The notes: generated by a model not told the origin, from the letters alone. 64,000 nucleotides of DNA from DASVTR01 sp033855775 (GCA_033855775.1 JAWVFT010000013.1:15186-79185), one strand, 5' to 3'; shown: positions 31,461-41,238, counted from the first letter of the stretch. A program made the numbers and translations.

Positions 31461-33230
31461 CTAGTTCATCGTTTCTTCTGCCTCCGTCAGGATAATCTTA
31501 AAACTCACGCTCCGGTTGGCGGCGCGGTCGGCCTCTGTGCGTTCGTCGCGCGGTTTTTCTTTCGAGCCCATGGGAGCGATGGCCAGATGTTCCGCATGCA
31601 GCGGTAATCTGGCCTGTAGTTCATTGGCGACAGCTTCGGCGCGTCCGCGGCTGAGCGCGCCATTGCGTTCCTCCGTCCCGCTGCCGTCGGCGTGCCCCGT
31701 GATTTCCAGCCGGACAGTCTTCTTCATCGCCTGCGCGAGGGATTGCAGGCGCTCGATGTCGGCCACCAATTGCCTGAGCGCCTCTTCCTGTCCGGGCACA
31801 AGCTGCGTTTGGTCAAGCTCGAAGAGCAGCCGTGGGTTTTCGATGCGGTCGAGGTCGAGCAGCTTGTCTTCCCTGAGTTGGCCGAGGCCGGGAATAAAAC
31901 GCACAACGCGGCGCGTCTCCGTAATCCACTGGCGCGAGGCAAAGCCTTCGGCTTCCAGCACGCTGCCATCAACACTGAGCTACACCGTCGCCGGAGGAGC
32001 TAGCAATTGATGCGCTCTGGCCAGCACAAACTCCGGGCTCAACGCCTGAAACGGCTGCCAGTGGCCCACGACATTGGCCGCGTCAACTTTCGCTTCCGGC
32101 AGCAGCGTCAAAGGGTCGCGGGCCAGCGGGTCGCGCAAGCCGTTGATGAAATATTTCCCATCACGCTTTCCCGTCTCCGTGACGACGACGCCCGGCTCGC
32201 TTTTGACTCTCTCAACATACGCGTCCCAACGACGCGCGCTGCGCCACGCGAAGAAACCCCACAGCAGCAACGCCAGCACGACGACGCCCAGGATGACAAG
32301 GAGCGGCATCAACTGTCGCTTCATGCTCGCGGATTGATGCCCGGAATCGAACTGCGAGTCGAGGCAATCTTCAAGGAGCGGCTTCGTCGGCTCGAAGACT
32401 GCGGCGTCGCCCGAAAAATCCACGAGCGCATCGTGATACTGTAGATGGATGTTCTCTATCGTCGCGCGGAAGACCTCCCGCAACTCCTGCGGCGCAGTTC
32501 CACGGATGACGCCCGCTAAGATAGCCAGCGGCCCCTGTTCAATCCAGACGGTCAACTCGCCGACCTGCATCGTTTCCAGTTGGTCGCCCGCGCGCGTGCT
32601 GAAAGAGTCTTGAACGAAGTCCTGGATGGCCGTCAGCATCCCCGAAACCATGTCGGCATCCTGCGCCGCCACGTTCGCCGCCATCGCATGTTGCAGCAGC
32701 AGCCCGGTCTCTTTATGAATCAGAAAAACCTGCTCGACGCGATAGAGCAGCGTGTGCAGCATGACGACTTCGGCAAACGGCTTGCCCGTTCGCCACGCTT
32801 CGAATCGCCACTTCAATCCCTGCACAGAGAGGCTGTGCGTCATGCTCTGATTGAGCGACTGCACCATGCCGCCGAGCGCGGCGGCGATAGCTTTGCGAAT
32901 CGCAGGCCCCATGACGGGGAAGATGGCATCGACGAGCGGCTGCGGATTCTTGCGAACCGAGCGTTCAAGCGCGCCCGTGATGGTCGGAGCCAGAGCTTCG
33001 GAGAGTTCGTTGTCTGCGCGTGAACAGACGGCGACGGCCGCGGGCAACACGCGGCTCACCTCTTTAAGCTGCCGGTGCGGGTCTGCCAGCCGCGTGTGAA
33101 TGTCGGCAATCTGCGCTTCAGCCGGGCCGAGCAAAAGGCTCCGAAGCTCAGCCATGCTCTCATCGCCCGCCGCGGGGTAGTCGGCAGGCGGGGCTTCATC
33201 CAACACCCCATGCTCAAAGGGATCGCTCAT
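31461..33230 (-). pseudogene. OmpA-domain membrane protein interrupted by an in-frame TAG
   Basis: One reading frame from the ATG at 33228-33230 encodes 416 residues to a TAG at 31980-31982, then stays open for another 173 codons to 31461. The first part has a mainly helical cytoplasmic region, a membrane helix ('LLVILGVVVLALLLWGFFAW', about residue 310) and a BON-like segment ('VERVKSEPGVVVTETGKRDG'). The part after the stop begins 'LSVDGSVLEAEGFASRQWI' and carries the OmpA C-terminal peptidoglycan-binding domain ('LEITGHADGSGTEERNGALS'). Sense flows across the stop (LLAPPATV-stop-LSVDG), so this is a recent nonsense change, a read-through site, a split gene (GTG at 31961) or a sequence error. 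Confidence 0.75.
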
Positions 33231-33310
33231 CAGAGTCTCTAGTCCGCGAGATTAGTTCAAGCGCACGCGCGCGCGCCACCCGTGTGGAACCGGCAAAGGC
33301 CGCAGCCTGA

Positions 33311-33964
33311 CTAATCGCCGCCGGGAATCTTGAACTCGTTGTTGAGCCTGAGCGACACTTCGGTGAAGAGGGCTGCGAGGCTGGCGCGGTCGGTCTTGGC
33401 ATGGCCCAACTCCGCCACTTCTCTCTCAAGCAACGACTGAAGCTCGTTGTGCTTCTGGCGAATCTCGTCACTCAGAGTCCGCGACTGGTCCAGTAGCTGC
33501 TGGCGCAAATCGCGCTGGCCGCGTGTGGTCTGCTCGTCAAACTGCGCGAGCTTGCTCTCCAAAGCTTTTCCCATCTCCTGAAGGTCGCGCGTTAAGCCCT
33601 GCACGGATTCATTGCGCGATTGCTGTTCAGACTTCAGGCGGTCGGACAACGCTTCAAACTCATTTTTGACGAACGCCTCAAGCGTCTCAAAGCGCTTGCG
33701 CGTATCCTCGCGCAGGTCAGCAGACTCTTTCAGCAGGCGCTCTTCGATGCGAGAAAACCGCTTTTCGTTATCGCGCATCTGGATGCCGAAGAGAATCTCC
33801 CTAATCTTGTCTATGTTGCCGCCCTCGTCCAGCGAGGGGCCGTTGCTATTGCTGCTGCCTCCGCTGCTGCTACTACTACTGCGCTCGATTTGATTCTCCT
33901 TGCCGTCAGCCGAAACATGCTCCTTAGCCTCCGGTGAAGGCTGTTGTTTTTCTGCCGTGCTCAT
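33311..33964 (-). CDS. Coiled-coil protein heading the GTPase operon
   Basis: A 217-residue protein starting MSTAEKQQPSPEAKEHVSAD at 33964, with AAAGGATG upstream. A Ser/Gly/Asn-rich stretch (SSSSSSGGSSNSNG, about 30-43) precedes a helical region from residue 55 to the end, mostly heptad-like ('RIEERLLKESADLREDTRKR', 'LESKLAQFDEQTTRGQRDLR', 'IRQKHNELQSLLEREVAELG'). It should form an extended coiled coil. First gene of the run with the OmpA-domain protein, the GTPase and the PAS protein; may be a scaffold or effector. Confidence 0.7.
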   Translation of the reverse strand: MSTAEKQQPSPEAKEHVSADGKENQIERSSSSSSGGSSNSNGPSLDEGGNIDKIREILFGIQMRDNEKRFSRIEERLLKESADLREDTRKRFETLEAFVKNEFEALSDRLKSEQQSRNESVQGLTRDLQEMGKALESKLAQFDEQTTRGQRDLRQQLLDQSRTLSDEIRQKHNELQSLLEREVAELGHAKTDRASLAALFTEVSLRLNNEFKIPGGD

Positions 33965-34212
33965 AGATTCATCCTTTAATCCGGGTTCAGTGAATTGTAG
34001 CCACCCGATGGCTCGCGAGAAGCTTCGCGCAGGGGTTCTATTCCGAGGCGCAATTAATCTGCTGCCCAAGCTTGTAGGTTGGCAGAAAGCTAACATAGGC
34101 ACACAAAGGCGTCAATCAAAAGACATGCTGGAACTAGGCCGAAGAGTATTACGCGGCGCTGAAGAAAATGAGCCGCCTCGGAGGTTATGTCACAATCCAT
34201 GACACAAAAGGG

Positions 34213-34239
34213 AAATGGCCACTACCAGAGTGGCCATTT
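34213..34239 (-). terminator. Hairpin downstream of tRNA-Asn
   Basis: Perfect 11-bp stem (AAATGGCCACT / AGTGGCCATTT) with a 5-nt loop, 17 nt past the tRNA 3' end on the minus strand. Likely terminator or processing boundary of the tRNA transcript. Confidence 0.6.
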
Positions 34240-34255
34240 TCTTAAGAGATATTAA

Positions 34256-34327
<72 letters not shown>

Positions 34328-34570
34328 AGATGCGCCCCCGCGCGAAGGCTGAGTGAAGCCTTCCGGGGCGCGAGCGTTTTTATAGCAGAAGGCTTGTGGG
34401 AGCGTCAAGCAGAGGGAAGGCGAGCGGATGAAAAAGAGGCCGGGCCGGGCCGTTTAGCTTGCGCGTGAGCGAGAAGTGCGAGAATATCTCGCCACTCGAT
34501 TTATTAAACGGTGAAGGCCACGTTCTAAGAATTTCGCCACGCCCGAAGGCGTGAGTAGGAGAGTGTTTGC

Positions 34571-35305
34571 ATGGAGCGCCGGACGACCAGTTGGTTCAGT
34601 AATAATCTTGGGATGGAGATGCCGCTCGTGGCCTATGGCCATGCGGGCTATCCGCTGTTGATGTTTCCGACCGCCGCCGCGGATTATCTGGAGTACGAGA
34701 GATTTCAACTGATTGACGCCATCAAGCCTTTAATCGAGAGCGGGCGCGTGCGGGCCTACTCAATCAACAGCGTCAATCGTTACAGCTTGCTCAACGAGCA
34801 AGCCCCGCCGCATATCAAAGCAGAGTTGTTGACGCGCTATGACCGCTACATCACGGACGAAGTGTTGCCGCTGATTCGCAAGGACACGGGCGACGAGCGG
34901 GCGCGACCCGTCACGACCGGAGCCAGCTTGGGCGCGTTCCTCTCGGCCAACACCTACTTTCGCCACCCGGACTTGCTGCGCGGCGTGATAGCGATGAGCG
35001 GCAGCTACGATGTGCGCTCCTACCTGCGCGGCTATGCGGACGACAACGTTTATTTCAACAACCCCGCGGACTACTTGCCGAACCTGAACGACGATTACTA
35101 TCTGCCGCTGTTGCGACGCGCCGACGCCATCTTCATCGTCTCCGGCCAGGGAGCCTACGAAGCGCCTGAGCGCAGCCGTCATCTCTCAAAAATTCTGAAC
35201 GACAAGGGCATCCCGCACACGCTCGATTTGTGGGGACATGACGTAGACCACGATTGGCCGTGGTGGCGCAAGATGCTGCCTTACTATCTGGGCAAACTGT
35301 CTTAG
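34571..35305 (+). CDS. Esterase D-type alpha/beta hydrolase
   Basis: A 244-residue cytosolic protein (no signal peptide) of the putative esterase family PF00756. It begins 'RTTSWFSNNLGMEMPLVAYGH' and carries the nucleophile elbow GASLGA (Ser at about residue 119) and a late His in 'GHDVDHDWPWWRKMLPYYL'. Such proteins hydrolyse small esters or act on S-formylglutathione-like substrates; the true substrate is unknown. It stands alone, divergent from the tRNA and convergent with the PBP1A gene. Confidence 0.85.
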   Translation: MERRTTSWFSNNLGMEMPLVAYGHAGYPLLMFPTAAADYLEYERFQLIDAIKPLIESGRVRAYSINSVNRYSLLNEQAPPHIKAELLTRYDRYITDEVLPLIRKDTGDERARPVTTGASLGAFLSANTYFRHPDLLRGVIAMSGSYDVRSYLRGYADDNVYFNNPADYLPNLNDDYYLPLLRRADAIFIVSGQGAYEAPERSRHLSKILNDKGIPHTLDLWGHDVDHDWPWWRKMLPYYLGKLS

Positions 35306-35320
35306 AAGAACGGAGGTTGG

Positions 35321-35406
35321 GGGAAAGGGGTTGGGGGTTAGGGAAAACAAAGCGGGCGGCGACGACGGCTCTGCTTTTTCTTCCCTAACCCCCAACCCCT
35401 TTTCCC
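35321..35406. repeat. Long inverted repeat of GGGTTAGGG-type words
   Basis: Arms at 35321-35345 and 35381-35406 are complementary over 25 bases with one inserted A, composed of AAAGGGGTTGGGGGTTAGGG-like words. It lies between the convergent esterase and PBP1A genes, so it can act as a two-way terminator. Confidence 0.8.
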
Positions 35407-35419
35407 TGTCCCCCGCTCT

Positions 35420-38011
35420 TTATGGTTCGTCGTTGCCCTTCTTGCCCTTCTTCTTCTCGGGCGTGACTTCGCGCGGGCGCGTGGCCGCGGGCGGAGGCGG
35501 CGTGTCGTTCTTGACGGGCGCGGCGTCGGGCTTCTTGGGTGCGGCGGTTGCGGGCGCAGTTGACGGGCCTGATGAATCGTCGCCGCTGCTTGGCGCGGGC
35601 GGCAGCGTCACCTGTTCGAGCTTGGGCGTCGTGATGGCTGTGGGCAGCGTCATCTCGTCGCTCTTCTCTCCCGGCTTGGACGAACCGCGCAGGGCGTAGA
35701 GGTCAGAGCGCTCTTCGGCCATTTCACGTTGCCGCTGCTTTTGCAGTTCCTTCATATCTTCGGGCATCGCCGGAGCCTTCGCAAAGTCCTCCTTCGGCTT
35801 GCCCTTCAGGAAATCTTTCATGAAGTCAACGAAGAAGGGCAAGGCTCCGTGCCCGCCTGTCATGTCGTTGCCGAGCGGTTTCTTGCGGCCCGGATAGCCC
35901 ATCCACACGCCGGTCACGTAGGTCGGCGTGTAGCCGATAAACCAGACATCCGTGTGGTCGTTGACAGTCCCGGTCTTGCCCGCGACGGGGACGCCAAGGG
36001 CTTGCGCGCCAGCCGCCGTGCCGCCGCCGCTGGTCACGCCGCGCATCATCGAAACCATCGTCAGCGCGACATACTCGCTCGTCACTTTGTAGGTCGTCTT
36101 CTCCCACTCTTCCAAAACGTTGCCGTCGCGGTCGAGCACGCGGCGAATCATGTGCGGCTCGACGCGCACGCCCTTGTTGGGAAAAGCCGAGTAGGCCGAC
36201 ACCATCTGGTCGAGCGGAACTTCGGTCGCGCCCAGAGCCGAAGGCAGATAAGGAGCCATCGGAACTTTGATGCCGAAGCGACGAACCATCTGCGCGCCCG
36301 TCTGAATCCCGACCATATCGAGCAGGTGAACGGCTGGAATATTCAGCGACTTGGCGAGCGCGATTTTCATAGGCACGTCGCCGTTGCTCGTCGAGCCGTC
36401 GTAGTTGTGCGGCGACCAACTGCCGATGTGAATCGGCGCTCCGCTGACGGTCGAATCCGGCGTCATTCCCCATTCGACCGCCGCCGTGTAAACGTAAGGC
36501 TTGAAGGCCGAACCGGTCTGCCTGTAAGCCTGCGTCGCGTTGTTGAACTTGCCTGTGGCGAAGTCGTAGCCGCCGGCCATCGTGACAATCTCGCCGGTCT
36601 TGGCGTTGAGCGTCACCATCGCGCCCTGCACGCCGGGAATCTGCGAGAGCTCAACTTTCAACTGCTGGCTCTTCTCGTCAACTTCCTTGATTTCAAACTC
36701 GGCGAGCAGTCCGGGCTTAAACTCCGCCTTCGGCTGGCGGCCAGACCAGCCCATTTCCTTGGCCGTGACAATCGCCTTGTAGTTGCCGAAGCGCACCTCC
36801 GCCTCGTTCTTCGCCTGGTCAACTCTCATAATCAAGCCGCGTATGAATTGGCCGGGCGCGTAATCGTTGCCGTACCACTGCGGGTCTTTGTAGCTGTTGA
36901 GTTCCTGCTGCGTCGCAGGGCCTTGCCCGTTGTTGGCGGTGGAGGGAATCGGGATGTAGGCGGAGCGCCAGCCCGCGTGCGAGCGGTCGTAACGACGCAA
37001 GCCCTCGCGCAAGACTTCCATCGTTTTCTTCTGCGCGTCAACGTTGATGGAAGTGTAGACCTTGAGGCCGCCCTGCGCGATGCGTGTCGTATACTTGTCT
37101 TCGAGGTGCTGGCGGATTTCTTCGACCGGATAATCGAAGGCGGAGGAACGCGGCTGCGCTTGATAAAAGGCCGTGTCGGCCAGCTTGACGGGACGAGCCT
37201 TGGCCGCTTCGACTTCCGCTTCGGTGGCGAAGCCGTACTTCGCCATCTGGTCAAGCACGAGGTCGCGCCGCTCTTTCGATTCCTTCGGGCGAATGGTCGG
37301 CGAATACTCGCCGGGAGCTTTCGGAATCCCCGCCAGCAAGGCCGCTTCCTCGATGTTCAAATCCTTCGCCTGCTTGCCGAAGTAGGTTTCGGAGGCGGCC
37401 TCGAAACCGTAAGAGCCCGCGCCCAGAAAGACGTGGTTGATGTACAACTCTATAATCTGATTCTTCGTGTAGTAACGCTCAATCTGAAGCGCCATCAACC
37501 ATTCGTTAACCTTGCGCTTCAAGGTCTGCTCTTTCGAGAGAAAAAGATTTTTGGCGAGTTGCTGCGTCAGGGTCGAGCCGCCCTCGCGGCTGCCCGTGCG
37601 CAGGTTCTTGAAGGTCGCGCCGATGATGCGAATCGGGTCAATGCCAACGTGGTCGTAAAAGCGCGCGTCTTCGATGGCGAGCACGGCGTTCTTGAGCAGT
37701 TGCGGAATCTCTTCATACTTGAGCGGGATGCGCTTCTCCAAAGCGAACTCGCCGATGACCGTCTCGCCGTCGTCAGCATAGATGCGCGTCACTTCGCTCG
37801 GGCGATAGGTCGCGAGGCTGGCGACTTCCTGCGCGGCCCGCGAAGAGTTAATCTGCGCGGCCATTATCATTCCGGTCAGTCCGCCGGCGGCAATCGCCAG
37901 CAGCAAAACGGCGGGCAGCCAGAAGCGGCGCAGGAAATGGCGACGCTTCACCGCGGGCTGAACGTTCAAGCGTGATTGCGGAACGCGGACGACGGAATTG
38001 ATGGAGGCCAT
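35420..38011 (-). CDS. Class A penicillin-binding protein 1A
   Basis: An 863-residue bifunctional murein synthase. One N-terminal membrane helix (about 31-52). Glycosyltransferase (GT51) domain about 75-250 with catalytic Glu114 in 'AIEDARFYDHVGID' and 'GGSTLTQQLAKNLFL'. Transpeptidase domain about 455-760 with Ser501-x-x-Lys504 (GSAFKP), SLN at 555-557 and KTGT at 679-682. Between them, residues 290-460 hold an OB-like insert. The last 110 residues are a Pro/Lys/Ala-rich tail ending in KKGKKGNDEP, probably disordered and periplasmic. Polymerises and crosslinks peptidoglycan at the inner membrane surface. Confidence 0.95.
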   Translation of the reverse strand: MASINSVVRVPQSRLNVQPAVKRRHFLRRFWLPAVLLLAIAAGGLTGMIMAAQINSSRAAQEVASLATYRPSEVTRIYADDGETVIGEFALEKRIPLKYEEIPQLLKNAVLAIEDARFYDHVGIDPIRIIGATFKNLRTGSREGGSTLTQQLAKNLFLSKEQTLKRKVNEWLMALQIERYYTKNQIIELYINHVFLGAGSYGFEAASETYFGKQAKDLNIEEAALLAGIPKAPGEYSPTIRPKESKERRDLVLDQMAKYGFATEAEVEAAKARPVKLADTAFYQAQPRSSAFDYPVEEIRQHLEDKYTTRIAQGGLKVYTSINVDAQKKTMEVLREGLRRYDRSHAGWRSAYIPIPSTANNGQGPATQQELNSYKDPQWYGNDYAPGQFIRGLIMRVDQAKNEAEVRFGNYKAIVTAKEMGWSGRQPKAEFKPGLLAEFEIKEVDEKSQQLKVELSQIPGVQGAMVTLNAKTGEIVTMAGGYDFATGKFNNATQAYRQTGSAFKPYVYTAAVEWGMTPDSTVSGAPIHIGSWSPHNYDGSTSNGDVPMKIALAKSLNIPAVHLLDMVGIQTGAQMVRRFGIKVPMAPYLPSALGATEVPLDQMVSAYSAFPNKGVRVEPHMIRRVLDRDGNVLEEWEKTTYKVTSEYVALTMVSMMRGVTSGGGTAAGAQALGVPVAGKTGTVNDHTDVWFIGYTPTYVTGVWMGYPGRKKPLGNDMTGGHGALPFFVDFMKDFLKGKPKEDFAKAPAMPEDMKELQKQRQREMAEERSDLYALRGSSKPGEKSDEMTLPTAITTPKLEQVTLPPAPSSGDDSSGPSTAPATAAPKKPDAAPVKNDTPPPPAATRPREVTPEKKKGKKGNDEP

Positions 38012-38278
38012 AGAACAGATCCTTTATGAAGTGGAAGCGCGGCTCCCGGCCCTTGCTCGTGCGGGCTACGGCGCGCGGTGTCAACAGAAAAAGCGCCTGC
38101 GCGGTTCGGGAGACTGGCGGCGAGCGCGCCGTAGATTATAACGCAACCGCGAGCGGCAGTCGAAACTCATTTGACCACGCCGCATCAGTGGCCGCTCCGC
38201 GCAAGTTTGACGGGCAGCTTTTGCCCTCGCTCGTTCATCAAAAGAACGGCCTCAAGTGATGATTTTGCAGCGCGGCCT

Positions 38279-38308
38279 TTGACCCCGCTCGCTTGCGGCA
38301 GTTATACT
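38279..38308 (+). promoter_or_regulatory. Promoter of the tmRNA gene
   Basis: TTGACC at 38279-38284 and TATACT at 38303-38308 with an 18-bp spacer, ending 20 bp before the mature 5' end of tmRNA. Good sigma-70 match in the expected place. Confidence 0.7.
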
Positions 38309-38328
38309 CCGAACCCCTTGAGTTTTGC

Positions 38329-38713
38329 GGGGGCGACAGGCTTCGACAGGAGTCTTAATCGTTGAACGGATGCATGCCGGGCTACTCTATGCAGCTCGTT
38401 AAAAAGCGTAGGGAAACACAATTGCCAACAACGAATTGGCTCTCGCTGCCTAATTAAGCCGCGAGCGTCTCCGCCGCAAGTTGCTCAAGCGCGCGGATGG
38501 AGATGTCACCTCAGTTGAGCTGGCTCGCTGCTTCGGCCCGTGGCAGCGAGCGAGATAAAGTCGGGCTAGCTGTTTGCCGAGGTCTTCGTCGCTTCACTTA
38601 CTCGGCAGGCAGCGAAGCGGCCTCTCGCAAGAGAGGCACAAAGAGAAGCGGCTAAGCATGTAGATTCTGTCAGCGTTGGCTCTTGGATCCGAGTTCGAAT
38701 CTCGGCGCCTCCA
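38329..38713 (+). ncRNA. ssrA: tmRNA (transfer-messenger RNA)
   Basis: A 385-nt gene. The tRNA-like ends pair GGGGGCG (38329-38335) with CGCCTCC (38706-38712), and the T arm is GAGTTCGAATCTC. The tag frame starts at GCC 38424 and reads A-NNELALAA to the TAA at 38451, a typical proteolysis tag ending in LAA-like residues. CCA is not encoded. Together with SmpB it rescues stalled ribosomes; the tagged proteins go to ClpXP or Lon (lon is at 57245). Confidence 0.96.
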
Positions 38714-38757
38714 TTCTAATCAAAAGGGAAATGCGAGCAGCCACTCCATGAAGCGAT

Positions 38758-39723
38758 GTGATAACATCCCGGCATGAAGTGGCTGCTTTTATCTTTGAAC
38801 GGACGCCGCGCTCTTTCGGCGTCAACCTGCAAGACGGCTCGCAAGCGAGTTTGCGTTTGAACCCAAATCTTCCTATCGGCATCTTTGACAGCGGCGTCGG
38901 CGGGCTGACCGTTTATCGCGCCTTGCACGAGCGACTGCCCGACGAGCGTTTCGTCTATCTGGGCGACACGGCGCGCGTGCCTTACGGCACTAAGTCGCTG
39001 GCGACGGTTGAGAGATACGCGATTGAAAATTCGCGCTTCCTCGAAGCGCGCGGCATCAAGCTGTTGGTGGTCGCATGCAACACTGCGTCGGCCCTGGCCT
39101 TGCCGGCGATTCGTCGCGCCGTCTCGGTTGATGTCATCGGCGTCATCGAGCCGGGAGCGCGGGCGGCTGCGGAATCTTCCGAAGGGCAGTCAAGGTCTGC
39201 GCGCATCGGCGTCATCGCCACGGAGGCGACGGCGCACAGCGGAGCTTACAGCGCGGCCATCGCGCGCTTTGCGCCCGGTGTGACGGTCATCGAGCGCGCT
39301 TGCCCGCTCTTTGTCGCGCTGGCCGAAGAAGGTTGGGCCGAGACGAACGTTGCGCGCGAGGTGGCCGCCGAATACTTGCGCGACCTGCGCGAGCAGTCGG
39401 TCGAAACGCTCGTCCTCGGCTGCACGCATTATCCAATCCTGCGTCGCGTGATTCAGGAGACGCTCGGCCATCAAGTTCGTCTGATAGATTCGGGCGAAGC
39501 AGCGGCGCGCGATGTTGAGTCACGGTTGGAGACAAACGGGCTGGCTCGTGAAGCCCCGGAAGACAAGGCGCGCGAGCGTCATTTGTGTGACGACTTAGAC
39601 CATTTTTATGTGACGGACGCGGCGGAACGCTTTAGCCGCGTCGCTGAAAGATTCCTGGGAAGCGCGCCTTCCGTTTTGGAGGCCGTAGAGGTTTGGGGAC
39701 ACGATGAGCTTCGCACGCACTGA
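38758..39723 (+). CDS. murI: Glutamate racemase
   Basis: Makes D-glutamate for peptidoglycan. Catalytic Cys residues are in 'VVACNTASALALP' and 'LVLGCTHYPILRRVI'; the N-terminal 'PIGIFDSGVGGLTVYRAL' and 'VYLGDTARVPYGTKS' are canonical. The frame begins with a GTG at 38758, but the first 35 codons are not family-like, so the true start may be a later GTG/TTG close to 'LRLNPNLPIG' (about 38852). The 3' end overlaps the rph start by 20 nt. Confidence 0.93.
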   Translation: MITSRHEVAAFIFERTPRSFGVNLQDGSQASLRLNPNLPIGIFDSGVGGLTVYRALHERLPDERFVYLGDTARVPYGTKSLATVERYAIENSRFLEARGIKLLVVACNTASALALPAIRRAVSVDVIGVIEPGARAAAESSEGQSRSARIGVIATEATAHSGAYSAAIARFAPGVTVIERACPLFVALAEEGWAETNVAREVAAEYLRDLREQSVETLVLGCTHYPILRRVIQETLGHQVRLIDSGEAAARDVESRLETNGLAREAPEDKARERHLCDDLDHFYVTDAAERFSRVAERFLGSAPSVLEAVEVWGHDELRTH

Positions 39724-40438
39724 CACTCGCGCCGCCGACGAACTGCGCCAAGTGAGTTTGACGCCCGACTATTTGCCGCACGCGGAAGGCTCCGCGTTGA
39801 TAGAGATGGGCCGGACGCGCGTTATCTGCGCCGCGTCGGTCGAAGAGCGCGTGCCGCCTTTCCTGCGCGGGCGCGGGCAAGGTTGGGTGACGGCGGAATA
39901 CGCGATGCTGCCGCGCGCCACGCAGCAACGCACCGCGCGCGAGACGGGGCGCGGCGGCCCTTCCGGTCGCACACATGAGATTCAAAGATTAATCGGTCGC
40001 TCCCTGCGAGCCGTCGTCAACACGGCCAATTTGGGCGAGCGCACAGTGACGCTCGACTGCGACGTGCTGCAAGCCGACGGCGGAACGCGCACGGCCAGCA
40101 TCACGGGCGCGTACGTCGCCTTCGCGCTGGCCTGCCGTCGCCTGCTGCGCTCGGGCAAAATCTCGCGCAACCCTTTGGCGGGCGAAGTGGCGGCGGTCAG
40201 CGTCGGCATTGTTGAGGGAACGCCGCTGCTTGATTTGAAGTACGACGAAGACTCGCGCGCGGAGGTTGACATGAACGTCGTCTGCACGGGAGACGGTCGT
40301 TTCATCGAAGTGCAGGGCACAGCCGAAGGCTCGCCGTTTACGCGCGCCGAGATGGACGCCTTGCTGAAACTCGCTGGCCGCGGCATCGAACAACTGCTCG
40401 CCCTTCAGCGCGCAGCCCTCGAACAGGCCGAGCGGTAG
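39704..40438 (+). CDS. rph: Ribonuclease PH
   Basis: A 244-residue phosphorolytic 3'-5' exoribonuclease that trims tRNA precursors. Signature blocks: 'RVICAASVEERVPPFLRGRG', 'GWVTAEYAMLPRATQQR', 'QRLIGRSLRAVV', 'CDVLQADGGTRTASITGAYV' and the acidic 'DLKYDEDSRAEVDMNVV'. Full length. Overlaps murI by 20 nt, so the two are translated from one message. Confidence 0.96.
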   Translation: MSFARTDTRAADELRQVSLTPDYLPHAEGSALIEMGRTRVICAASVEERVPPFLRGRGQGWVTAEYAMLPRATQQRTARETGRGGPSGRTHEIQRLIGRSLRAVVNTANLGERTVTLDCDVLQADGGTRTASITGAYVAFALACRRLLRSGKISRNPLAGEVAAVSVGIVEGTPLLDLKYDEDSRAEVDMNVVCTGDGRFIEVQGTAEGSPFTRAEMDALLKLAGRGIEQLLALQRAALEQAER

Positions 40439-40659
40439 AGACTGGCGAGAGACGCGCTCGCGCCCCCGCTCTCAAAGGGCAAGCCTTCGTTCTCAACGCG
40501 CAAAGCGCTCGCGCTCAGCGGACAACGAGGCGAACGCGGTCTTGCATCTGAAGGCAGTCTGTTTTAAGTTTGGGACTCTCACGTTCCGATGATTGTTAGC
40601 GCGAATCGCGCAACCTTTATCGTTGCGCATTGACAGCAGCAGAGGAGTTATCCGAAGTT

Positions 40660-41172
40660 ATGCGACGCCTCAAAATATTTTTATTCTCGACATTGCTCGT
40701 CGCGCTCATGGCGGGCGCGGCCACGGCCCAGACGAAGTTCACAAACGACAAGCTGGAATATGAATTTGATTTGCCTTCGGCGACGTGGCGCGTCACCTCC
40801 GAGCCAGACAGCTTGCACCAGCATCTTGAGTTCATCTACGGCGACCGCAACGACGGGCACCTGCGCATCCGCAAAGAAATCGTTGACGCCGGAACGTCCG
40901 CCTCCGATTTGTCCAAGCGCGACCAGGACCAGAAGTTTCGTTTCAAGACCGGCTACATTGACGGCAAAGAAGAGAAGTTCGCAGGGAGCCTGAGCGGCGT
41001 GGTCTTCTCCTACGAATACACAGCGGGCGGCAAGGCGATGGCCGGGCGCGCTTATTATCTTCAGTCGGACAATCGCACCATCTACACGCTGAACTTTACG
41101 GGCCTGCGCGATAAGCTCGCAGTGATACGCAATCAGACTGACCAAATCGCGCGCACCTTCCGTCTCAAATAA
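40660..41172 (+). CDS. Small secreted protein of unknown function (170 aa)
   Basis: Starts MRRLKIFLFSTLLVALMAGA at the ATG at 40660, a signal peptide ending ATA-QTKF. The mature part ('EYEFDLPSATWRVTSEPDSL', 'EFIYGDRNDGHLRIRKEIVD', 'GSLSGVVFSYEYTAGGKAMA', 'LNFTGLRDKL') reads like a PsbP/DcrB-type single domain that ends in 'IARTFRLK'. Function unknown. A terminator follows. Confidence 0.72.
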   Translation: MRRLKIFLFSTLLVALMAGAATAQTKFTNDKLEYEFDLPSATWRVTSEPDSLHQHLEFIYGDRNDGHLRIRKEIVDAGTSASDLSKRDQDQKFRFKTGYIDGKEEKFAGSLSGVVFSYEYTAGGKAMAGRAYYLQSDNRTIYTLNFTGLRDKLAVIRNQTDQIARTFRLK

Positions 41173-41197
41173 CGCGACCGCTCGACAGCAAAACTGA

Positions 41198-41238
41198 AAC
41201 GCCCGTCCTGCGAGTTATAAACTCAAAGAACGGGCGTT
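41198..41238 (+). terminator. Intrinsic terminator
   Basis: Stem AACGCCCGT/ACGGGCGTT (41198-41206 with 41230-41238) followed by CACTTTTG, 26 nt after the stop of the small secreted protein. Confidence 0.75.

Noticed and set aside
31980..31982. Pyrrolysine or other programmed TAG decoding in the OmpA-domain gene
   Set aside because: Other genes here also end in TAG (for example the bactofilin-side and rph genes), no pylT/pylS is visible, and a simple nonsense mutation explains it.
35729..37975. Open frame of about 750 codons on the plus strand opposite the PBP1A gene
   Set aside because: It mirrors a GC-rich real gene; its protein is Arg/His/Leu-rich with no domain, while the minus strand encodes all PBP1A motifs.
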